Positions 8,523 to 13,417 of a stretch of DNA of 13,417 bases are shown here, in pieces. The stretch is from NCBI GenBank assembly GCA_023386455.1, contig JAEWJO010000621.1, forward strand, positions 1-13,417, in the 5' to 3' direction. Each line of letters opens with the position of its first letter. Within the stretch, counting starts at the first letter, position 1. The notes under the pieces are model-generated. The model was not told where the DNA came from, did no database searches, and saw only the letters and a program-made list of their open reading frames with translations. The translations under genes were made by a program, and so were the position numbers. This stretch comes from Pseudomonadota bacterium (GTDB lineage: Bacteria > Myxococcota_A > Polyangia > Haliangiales > Haliangiaceae).

Positions 8523-8534
8523 GGATAAGGCCGA

Positions 8535-8969
8535 TCAGACCGCGGCCGGTTCCATGACCGCGCCGACCAGCTCGGTGGCGCGGCGCAGCAGGCGCTGCGG
8601 CTCGAGCAGCGTGAGAGGGCGGCCCGCGGTATCGACGACCGCGCCCGTCGGCCCTTCACCGAGGCCGGGTAGGGTCGCGACGTGGTCGACCTGATCGACG
8701 CGCAGGCCGCAGACGATGCCGTCGGCCTCGATGACGAGGGCACCATCGCCCTGTCTCGCCGGTGGTCCGGCCGGTAGGTCGAGCAGGGCGGCAACGTCGA
8801 GAACCGGCAAGATCGTGCCGTGCAGGTTGCAAACTCCTCCGAGCGCCGGTGGCGCAGTCGGCACCGTCGTGACGAAGCCGAGCGTCACGACCTCGCGCAC
8901 CCAGCGAAGCTCGACGGCGTAACGAGCGGCACCGATCGCGAACACGATGACGTTCCGCAGCTCTGGCAC
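8535..8969 (-). CDS. CheW-like chemosensory adaptor
   Basis: A 144-residue single-domain CheW protein that bridges methyl-accepting receptors and the CheA P5 domain. The N-terminal strand NVIVFAIGAARYAVEL, followed by VREVV, and the conserved GGVCNLHGTILPVLDVAALL (44-63) are typical, as is the VDQVDHV segment near residue 91. Length is typical of stand-alone CheW. GTG 8969 is the only plausible start, because an in-frame stop lies about 25 nt upstream and no other start codon intervenes. A TATGCT box ends 6 nt before it. The stop codon lies 12 nt before the cheA start, so the pair almost certainly forms one unit. The preference for CheA as partner follows from adjacency and is inference. I leave the symbol blank because myxobacteria commonly carry several CheW paralogues. 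Confidence 0.93.
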   Translation of the reverse strand: MPELRNVIVFAIGAARYAVELRWVREVVTLGFVTTVPTAPPALGGVCNLHGTILPVLDVAALLDLPAGPPARQGDGALVIEADGIVCGLRVDQVDHVATLPGLGEGPTGAVVDTAGRPLTLLEPQRLLRRATELVGAVMEPAAV

Positions 8970-8975
8970 GGCGCC

Positions 8976-8981
8976 AGCATA
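8976..8981 (-). promoter_or_regulatory. Putative -10 box of cheW (TATGCT), leaderless placement
   Basis: On the minus strand TATGCT is followed by six nucleotides (GGCGCC) and then the GTG start, so transcription would begin at or next to the start codon. The same TATRCTGGCGC string occurs in front of the divergent copper-enzyme gene. No -35 match was found. Confidence 0.45.
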
Positions 8982-9049
8982 CCGTGTCGCCGGTCACCTG
9001 GAGATTCATGCTCAGGGACGAAAGCTGCAGACGCGCACGTTTGCACGGA

Positions 9050-9055
9050 TATACT
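9050..9055 (+). promoter_or_regulatory. Putative -10 box of the copper monooxygenase gene (TATACT)
   Basis: TATACT (five of six matches to TATAAT) lies seven nucleotides before the ATG at 9063, so the predicted transcript starts at the start codon and has no room for a Shine-Dalgarno. A GCACG direct repeat (9035-9039 and 9043-9047) lies just upstream. No convincing -35 element is present. Confidence 0.5.
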
Positions 9056-9062
9056 GGCGCAC

Positions 9063-9980
9063 ATGAGAGCCTGGTTCGCCGCCGCGGCTGTTGTGTTGGT
9101 TGGTTGTGGTGGCGGCGGATTCGGCGATGACATCGGCGATGACGCGCCCGATGGTTCGATCGACACGCCGGGAGGCGACGACTTCGCGACGTTGATCGAA
9201 CGCGAGTGGACCGTGCTCCCGAATCGCGAGGCCTACGTGTGTCGACGCATGAAGGTCGAGCACGACATGTACATCTCCGGGTTTCAGGCGATGTCTCCGA
9301 CGGGAACGCACCACGAGTTCCTCACGATCTCGTCGACGGAGACACCGGTCGGTGACTACGAGTGCCCGGGGTCGAACCTCGAACCGCAGCTCATGTTCGC
9401 GGGCGGCGTGAACACGAACGACATCGAGTTCCCCGCGGGCGTCGCGATCAAGCTGACCGCGGGCACGTACATCAATCTTCGCCTGCACCTGTTGAACTCG
9501 AGCGACTCGCCGCTCTCCGGGACCTCGGGCGTCCGGGTGAAGACGATGCCGAAGGCCGACGTCGTGCACGAGGCCGACATGGTGTTCGCCGGACACAAAG
9601 GGTTCACGATTCCCGCGTCTGGCGCGCCATTTAGCGTGACCGGCGGCTGCGTCCTGCCGGCGCAGTGGCACCTGTTCGGCCTGTGGCCTCACATGCACGA
9701 GTACGGCACGCACCAGAAGGTCGTCGTGAAGCGCGGTGGCAACGTGATGATGACGCCGCTCGACGCCGACTACGACTTCACGCACCAGAAGAACTACGCG
9801 ATGACCGACACGGCGTTGAGCCTCAACGACCAGATCATCGTGACCTGCACCTACGTCAACACGACGGACCCGATGCGGCAGATCGACGAGGGCGACAACT
9901 ACCTCAACGAGATGTGCCTGACGGGCATGTACAAGTACCCGGCGGGCGGCCTGTCCGAAGCCTGCGTCTCGGCGGAGTAG
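9063..9980 (+). CDS. Lipoprotein copper type II monooxygenase (DBM/PHM-like fold)
   Basis: A 305-residue exported lipoprotein (signal and lipobox LVGC, Cys15, then a Gly/Asp-rich linker) with both beta domains of the ascorbate-dependent copper type II monooxygenases. The CuH site is THHEF (His83, His84) plus RLHLL (His142). The CuM site is PHMHE (His210, His212) plus NEMC (Met284). The gaps 84-142, 142-210 and 212-284 (58, 68, 72) track those in rat PHM (108-172, 172-242, 244-314). Cys60/101, Cys196/301 and Cys262/285 fall where PHM has three of its disulfides. Substrate residues differ: PHM Arg240 aligns with Trp208, Asn316 with Leu286 and Tyr318 with Gly288, so it should not act on peptidyl-glycine. 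The likely reaction is O2- and copper-dependent C-H hydroxylation of an unknown substrate outside the cytoplasm. ATG 9063 is chosen because it begins the signal peptide; the frame is open further upstream. Confidence 0.88.
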   Translation: MRAWFAAAAVVLVGCGGGGFGDDIGDDAPDGSIDTPGGDDFATLIEREWTVLPNREAYVCRRMKVEHDMYISGFQAMSPTGTHHEFLTISSTETPVGDYECPGSNLEPQLMFAGGVNTNDIEFPAGVAIKLTAGTYINLRLHLLNSSDSPLSGTSGVRVKTMPKADVVHEADMVFAGHKGFTIPASGAPFSVTGGCVLPAQWHLFGLWPHMHEYGTHQKVVVKRGGNVMMTPLDADYDFTHQKNYAMTDTALSLNDQIIVTCTYVNTTDPMRQIDEGDNYLNEMCLTGMYKYPAGGLSEACVSAE

Positions 9981-9996
9981 CAGCGGTCGCTGCTAC
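9977..9996. terminator. Bidirectional hairpin between the convergent copper-enzyme and clpX genes
   Basis: GTAGCAGCG (9977-9985) and CGCTGCTAC (9988-9996) are perfect inverted copies, forming an 8-9 bp stem with a 2-4 nt loop. The left arm includes the TAG stop codon of the copper-enzyme gene, and the clpX stop codon lies 13 nt beyond. There is no T-run on either side. The position between converging stops favours a shared terminator. Confidence 0.5.
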
Positions 9997-10009
9997 AGCC
10001 GCGGCGCGA

Positions 10010-11218
10010 TCAGCTCGCGGCCTTCGACTCGAGGACGAGCTCGGGACGAGCGCGGTGCTCGACGACCTCGCGCGTGACGACGCACTCCTTGACGCCCGTG
10101 AGCGACGGAATCTCGTACATCACGTCGAGCATCACTTCCTCGAGGATCGCGCGGAGACCGCGCGCGCCCGAGTTCCGGCGCGACGCCTCTTCGGCGATCG
10201 CCTTCAGCGCGTCGGGGCGGAAGTTCAGCTTCACGCCCTCGAGCTCGAACAGCCGGTGGTACTGCTTCGCGAGCGCGTTCTTCGGCTTCCAGAGCACCTC
10301 GGTCAGCGCGTCGACATCGAGCGCATCGCACGAGACGATCACGGGCAGGCGGCCCATGAACTCCGGGATCATGCCGAACTTGATCAGGTCCTCGGTACGG
10401 GCCTGACGGCGGAGCGCATCCTTGTCGTCCTCGGCCGTCGAGACCGCGGCACCGAAGCCGAGGCCGCGCTGGCCGGTGCGGCGGCGGACGATGTCCTCGA
10501 GGCCGTTGAAGGCGCCGCAGCAGATGAACAGGATGTCCGTCGTATCGATCTGGATGAGCTCTTGCTGCGGCCGGTTGCGAGCACCGTCCGGCGTGATCGT
10601 CGCGGTCTTGCCCTCGAGGATCTTCAGCAGCGCCTGCTGCACGCCTTCGCCGGAGACATCGCGCGTCGGCGACGGCGAGCCACCCTTGCGGGCGATCTTG
10701 TCGATCTCGTCGATGCAGATGATGCCGCGGGCCGTCTTCTCGACGTCACCACCGGCGGCGCGGAACAGCGCCTTGACGACACTCTCCACGTCCTCGCCGA
10801 CGTAACCGGCTTCGGTCAGCGTCGTCGCATCCGCGATCGCGAACGGCACGTCGAGCTTCTTGGCGAGCGTCTGGGCAAGGAGTGTCTTGCCCGAGCCCGT
10901 CGGCCCGATCAGCAGGATGTTGCCCTTCTGGAGCTCGACATCCGTCTGTTTGCCGCGCATGCCGATGCGCTTGTAGTGGTTGTAGACCGCGACCGAGAGC
11001 GCACGCTTGGCGTCCTTCTGGCCAACGACGTACCGATCGAGCTCCTCGACAATGGCCCGCGGTGGCGGGTACTTCGGGCGCTCGGACGCTTCCTCCTTCG
11101 CGAGGATGTCGTTGCACAGAGTCACGCACTGGTCGCAGATGAAGACGCGCGGGCCAGAAATGAGCTTTCGAACCTCGCGCCGCTGCTTTCCGCAGAAGGA
11201 GCAGTGGAACTCTTCCAT
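10010..11218 (-). CDS. clpX: ATP-dependent Clp protease ATP-binding subunit ClpX
   Basis: A 402-residue AAA+ unfoldase that feeds substrates to ClpP. Order of motifs: an N-terminal zinc-binding domain with Cys6-x2-Cys9 and Cys28-x2-Cys31; Walker A GPTGSGKT (105-112); pore loop GYVGE (138-142); Walker B IICIDE (166-171); GAFNG (235-239); the ClpP-docking tripeptide LGF (253-255, the IGF position in E. coli); IPEFMGRLP with the arginine-finger candidate Arg290; and sensor-2 GARGLR (351-356). Length is normal (E. coli 424). All functional motifs, including the ClpP contact, are present, so it should be an active protease partner. It stands alone: there is no clpP, tig or lon beside it as in the usual cluster. 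It diverges from an OmpR-like regulator and converges with the copper-enzyme gene. It may be the main ClpX or a second paralogue. Confidence 0.97.
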   Translation of the reverse strand: MEEFHCSFCGKQRREVRKLISGPRVFICDQCVTLCNDILAKEEASERPKYPPPRAIVEELDRYVVGQKDAKRALSVAVYNHYKRIGMRGKQTDVELQKGNILLIGPTGSGKTLLAQTLAKKLDVPFAIADATTLTEAGYVGEDVESVVKALFRAAGGDVEKTARGIICIDEIDKIARKGGSPSPTRDVSGEGVQQALLKILEGKTATITPDGARNRPQQELIQIDTTDILFICCGAFNGLEDIVRRRTGQRGLGFGAAVSTAEDDKDALRRQARTEDLIKFGMIPEFMGRLPVIVSCDALDVDALTEVLWKPKNALAKQYHRLFELEGVKLNFRPDALKAIAEEASRRNSGARGLRAILEEVMLDVMYEIPSLTGVKECVVTREVVEHRARPELVLESKAAS

Positions 11219-11227
11219 CCAGCACCA

Positions 11228-11255
11228 ATTCTTACATGTTCCAGGGGCATGGCAA
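11228..11255 (-). promoter_or_regulatory. Putative clpX promoter (TTGCCA - 16 nt - AAGAAT)
   Basis: On the minus strand TTGCCA (11255-11250, five of six matches to TTGACA) is followed after 16 nt by AAGAAT (11233-11228, four of six matches to TATAAT). The -10 box ends 9 nt before the clpX ATG, which would give a leader of only a few nucleotides. Sequence matching only. Confidence 0.35.
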
Positions 11256-11309
11256 CACCAGAACCGTCGCCAAATCCGTCGGGGAAATTCAGGACGACCG
11301 AGGTATGAC

Positions 11310-11339
11310 TTGACGCGGCAAGCGGGTAACGGAGATCAC
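11310..11339 (+). promoter_or_regulatory. Weak promoter candidate of the OmpR-like regulator
   Basis: TTGACG (11310-11315, five of six matches to the -35 consensus) is followed after 18 nt by GATCAC (11334-11339), a poor -10 match that ends 7 nt before the GTG start. A GGAG at 11331-11334 could alternatively be a Shine-Dalgarno sequence at a longish 12-nt spacing. Confidence 0.25.
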
Positions 11340-11346
11340 TCGCGGA

Positions 11347-12030
11347 GTGCGCACCGTCGTCGTCTGTGGAGATCCGGAGCAAGCGGGGCGTGAACCCGGG
11401 TCGGTGGCAACCATGCTCGTCGAGCTGGGTGGTCGCGTCTCACTGGGGCGGTTCGATCTCGGGGGGCTCGATGAGGAGGACCTCCTCGAATATCCGCCGG
11501 CCTGCGTCGTGGTCGAGGCCGGGGACGACGTGCAGCGCGCACAGAAGGCGATCCAGAAGATCCGGGACGGCGGGCCCCTCGTCGAAGTTCCGATCTTGAT
11601 CGCGCTCACGGTCGCGCGGCTGCCCGCGCTCGACTTCTCGATCGGCTTCGATGACTTCGTGCTGATGCCGATCGTGCCGGCCGAGCTCTACGCGCGACTT
11701 CGCCAGCTCGACTGGAAGAGCGCGACGTTTGGTTCGGACGAGGTCATCAAGATCGACGACCTGGTGATCGACATCGCCGGCTACGAGGTCCGGATCGCGG
11801 GCCGCCGCATCGACCTCACCCACCAGGAGTTCGAGCTGCTGCGCTTCCTCGCGCAGCATCGCGGCCGCGTGTTCACGCGCCAGGCACTGCTCGAGCGCGC
11901 ATGGGGGTACCAGTACGCCGGAGGCACACGCACCGTCGACATCCATGTCCGAAGAGTGCGGAGCAAGCTCGGTCCGAGCGGCGAATTGATCGAGACGGTT
12001 CGCAACGTTGGCTACAAGATGCGCGGTTGA
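11347..12030 (+). CDS. OmpR/PhoB-type DNA-binding regulator with degenerate receiver
   Basis: A 227-residue transcription regulator. Residues 1-120 have the CheY-like receiver length and strand pattern. Residues 135-226 are a winged-helix trans_reg_C domain with the LTHQEFELLRFLAQHRGRVF stretch (157-176), TVDIHVRRVRSKLG (196-209) and a terminal VRNVGYKM (218-225). The receiver is degenerate. The phosphoacceptor position carries Glu57 (VVVEAGDD) instead of Asp. The conserved Lys before Pro is Met107 (VLMPIVP). Of the N-terminal acidic pair only Asp9 is clear, while Thr88 is kept. Aspartyl phosphorylation is therefore unlikely; Glu57 might mimic a phosphorylated state. The adjacent PP2C gene, 63 nt downstream on the same strand, hints at Ser/Thr-based or phosphorylation-independent control. 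No partner histidine kinase is adjacent. GTG 11347 begins the first receiver strand, and clpX diverges upstream. Confidence 0.88.
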   Translation: MRTVVVCGDPEQAGREPGSVATMLVELGGRVSLGRFDLGGLDEEDLLEYPPACVVVEAGDDVQRAQKAIQKIRDGGPLVEVPILIALTVARLPALDFSIGFDDFVLMPIVPAELYARLRQLDWKSATFGSDEVIKIDDLVIDIAGYEVRIAGRRIDLTHQEFELLRFLAQHRGRVFTRQALLERAWGYQYAGGTRTVDIHVRRVRSKLGPSGELIETVRNVGYKMRG

Positions 12031-12034
12031 TCAT

Positions 12035-12052
12035 CACGATCGATCGATCGTG
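12035..12052. promoter_or_regulatory. 18-bp perfect palindrome CACGATCGATCGATCGTG
   Basis: A perfectly self-complementary 18-mer containing three overlapping GATC steps, starting 5 nt after the regulator's stop codon. Its centre lies about 50 nt upstream of the transcript start predicted for the PP2C gene, a typical position for an activator dimer site. As RNA it would be a loop-poor hairpin with no T-tract, so a terminator role is less likely. Confidence 0.4.
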
Positions 12053-12081
12053 CTACGCCCCCCTCCGCGAGGCCAGGCGTG

Positions 12082-12087
12082 TATCCT
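12082..12087 (+). promoter_or_regulatory. Putative -10 box of the PP2C gene (TATCCT)
   Basis: TATCCT followed by GG ends six nucleotides before GTG 12094, matching the TATNCTGG arrangement in front of cheW and the copper-enzyme gene. It favours GTG 12094 as the start. A competing clue is GAGG (12069-12072), six nucleotides before an in-frame GTG at 12079. Confidence 0.4.
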
Positions 12088-12093
12088 GGGTTC

Positions 12094-13417
12094 GTGCCAG
12101 GACGCGCCTCCATCGTCGGAGCGGCAGAGACCAGCGTCGGCAAGGTGCGCGACCACAACGAGGACGCGCACTTCATCGATCCGGAGCTCGGCATCTTCGT
12201 CGTGTGCGACGGCATGGGCGGTCACGCCGCCGGCGAGGTCGCGAGCGCGCTCGCGGTCCAGACGATCCGCACGGTGTGGTCCAACGACGCGACCCAGGCG
12301 GTCGCCGATCGCTGGCTCGCGAAGGGCACACCGGAGGCGCGCAAGCAGCTGCTGTCGTCGATCCAGCAGGGTGTCGTCGCCGCGCACGACGCGATCATCG
12401 CGGAGGCCACGGCAGATCGCGGCAAGGCCGGTATGGGCACGACGCTCGTCGGCGCGATGGTCGTAGGCGGCGACATCGTGTTCGCACATGCCGGCGACTC
12501 CCGCGCGTACCTCGTGCGCGAGGGCATCGCGATGCAGCTCACCGAGGATCACACGCTGCTCGCCCGCCTGCTCGCGGCCGGCGTCGATGTCGATGTCGAC
12601 GGCGAGGGCATGCGGTTCAAGAGCATGCTGACGAACGCGCTCGGCATCGGCGAGGAGTGCAAGGTGACGACGTTCGTCGTCCCGGTCGCCGACGGCGATC
12701 GGTTCCTGCTGTGCAGCGACGGCATCACCGAGTACATCAAGGAAGCGGAGATCGGCGAGGTCCTGTCGACGCAGCCGAGTCCGGCGCGCTCGGCGCAGCG
12801 GCTCGTCGAGCTCGCGCTCGAGCGCGGCGGCGGCGACAACGCGACCGCGCTCGTCGTGCGCGTGCTCGAGGCCGGCGAGACGGCGCGGCCCGCCGAGCTC
12901 CTGAAGCGCGAGCAGCAGGCGATCTTCGCGTGCCCGCTGCTCGTGAAGATCAGCCCGCAGCAGCGCCTGCGCGCGCTGCGCATCGCGCTGCCTCGCGACT
13001 ATCCGCTGGGCGAGAAGCTCCCGGCGCAGACGCTCGGCGATCGCGTCGCGTGGATCGTCGTCGAGGGCGAGCTCGAGCAGGACGGTCACCTGCGCGGCCC
13101 TGGCTCGCTCGTCTATCCCGAGGCGCTGCTGCCGGATCGGCCGCTCCCCGACAAGAACGGGCTCGCAGTCGCGCAGAGCGATGTCCGCGCGCTCGCGCTG
13201 CGCTCCGACGACTTCAAGGAGATCTGCGACGAGGATCCCGAGCTCGGCGAGGTGCTGCTGTCGGCGCTCGCCGCCGAGATCACGCTGCGCCGGCCGCACC
13301 GCCGCACCGGCAAGATCGTCATCAACCACGACACCGACGACGCGCGTCGCTCGACCGACCCGCACATGGAGACGCAGCCGGAGATCTCGGTCGGCCGCAC
13401 CGGCACCGAGGACACGG
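12094..13417 (+). CDS. PP2C-family Ser/Thr phosphatase fused to a cNMP-binding-like domain, 3' partial
   Basis: At least 441 residues, cut by the window end. Residues 6-258 form a PP2C/PPM phosphatase, which removes phosphate from Ser/Thr using two metal ions. Motifs seen are VRDHNEDA (18-25), CDGMGGH (38-44, metal ligand Asp39), GMGTTL (113-118), AHAGDSRAYL (131-140), CSDGITE (207-213, Asp209) and GGDNAT (246-251, Asp248), so it looks active. Residues about 275-395 resemble a cyclic-nucleotide-binding (CAP-like) domain: a LLVKISPQQRLRAL entry helix, YPLGEKL, a central beta segment with VVEGELEQDG, and a closing SDDFKEI helix region. The phosphate-binding cassette is poor, with YPEALLPDRP in place of the usual GE..LL..PR.A, so nucleotide binding is doubtful. 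A polar tail follows. It lies 63 nt downstream of the degenerate regulator. An alternative start is GTG 12079. Confidence 0.9.
   Translation, partial: MPGRASIVGAAETSVGKVRDHNEDAHFIDPELGIFVVCDGMGGHAAGEVASALAVQTIRTVWSNDATQAVADRWLAKGTPEARKQLLSSIQQGVVAAHDAIIAEATADRGKAGMGTTLVGAMVVGGDIVFAHAGDSRAYLVREGIAMQLTEDHTLLARLLAAGVDVDVDGEGMRFKSMLTNALGIGEECKVTTFVVPVADGDRFLLCSDGITEYIKEAEIGEVLSTQPSPARSAQRLVELALERGGGDNATALVVRVLEAGETARPAELLKREQQAIFACPLLVKISPQQRLRALRIALPRDYPLGEKLPAQTLGDRVAWIVVEGELEQDGHLRGPGSLVYPEALLPDRPLPDKNGLAVAQSDVRALALRSDDFKEICDEDPELGEVLLSALAAEITLRRPHRRTGKIVINHDTDDARRSTDPHMETQPEISVGRTGTEDT

Noticed and set aside
6216..8528. A 770-codon open frame on the plus strand, fully antisense to the CheA gene
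   Set aside because: It is a by-product of very high GC third positions. The product is low-complexity Arg/Glu/Leu/Ala sequence without domain motifs, while the minus strand encodes a complete, motif-rich CheA.
8820..9062. An upstream extension of the copper-enzyme frame starting inside cheW
   Set aside because: It would bury the signal peptide and lipobox 81 residues from the N-terminus and overlap cheW. ATG 9063 starts a proper lipoprotein signal.
9665..11308. A 547-codon plus-strand frame spanning the copper-enzyme 3' end and the antisense of clpX
   Set aside because: It crosses gene boundaries and both strands' real genes, and its product is Arg/Asp/Glu-rich and featureless.
12079..12093. 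An alternative PP2C start at GTG 12079 preceded by GAGG
   Set aside because: Not excluded, but set second: the TATNCTGG box seen before two other genes lies between 12079 and 12094 and points to GTG 12094. The choice changes only five residues.
12034..13365. A 443-codon minus-strand frame antisense to the PP2C gene
   Set aside because: The plus strand carries all PP2C metal-binding motifs in order; the antisense product shows no motif.
1..13417. A CRISPR array, tRNA or rRNA genes, insertion sequences, or a defence island
   Set aside because: No regularly spaced repeats, no cloverleaf or rRNA-like stretch, no transposase motif and no recognisable defence domain were seen in the translations or intergenic regions.

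Overview
The window is a very GC-rich bacterial segment, and third codon positions are almost all G or C in most genes. It carries nine protein-coding genes, two of them cut by the window edges. The gene mix suggests Myxococcota (delta-type myxobacteria or relatives): a hybrid CheA with an attached receiver, secreted copper type II monooxygenase and SUMF1-fold lipoproteins, a PP2C phosphatase fused to a cyclic-nucleotide-binding-like domain, and an atypical OmpR-type regulator. That taxonomic call is inference from gene content and composition, not from a marker gene.

Layout. At 1-3000 (+) a 5'-truncated RNase R gene is followed after 2 nt by an AlkD-type DNA alkylation repair gene. A hairpin follows at 3007-3029. 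At 3102-5072 (+) lies a 656-residue protein of unknown family with disordered ends, a long helical/coiled-coil core and a hydrophobic segment. Its codon use is visibly less GC-biased than the flanking genes. Its stop codon abuts the stop codon of a convergent gene (5073-6173, -) for a cysteine-rich SUMF1-fold lipoprotein. Upstream of that gene on the minus strand are a hybrid CheA kinase (6219-8522) and a CheW adaptor (8535-8969), probably one transcription unit cheW-cheA that may run into the lipoprotein gene. Diverging from cheW is a lipoprotein with all six copper ligands of the dopamine/peptidylglycine monooxygenase family (9063-9980, +). It converges on clpX (10010-11218, -). Diverging from clpX is an OmpR/PhoB-like regulator whose receiver lacks the phosphoacceptor Asp and the conserved Lys (11347-12030, +). 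It is followed by the PP2C-cNMP-like fusion (12094 to the window end, +).

How the parts fit. Three themes recur: nucleic-acid maintenance (RNase R, AlkD), signalling (CheW/CheA-REC, degenerate regulator, PP2C) and envelope lipoproteins of uncertain function. The degenerate regulator next to a Ser/Thr phosphatase suggests control by something other than His-Asp phosphotransfer. A small regulatory pattern stands out: cheW, the copper enzyme gene and the PP2C gene each have a TATNCTGG box whose TATNCT core ends 6-7 nt before the chosen start codon. This placement would give leaderless mRNAs. No rRNA, tRNA, CRISPR array or insertion sequence was seen, and no gene-free stretch exceeds about 130 bases.
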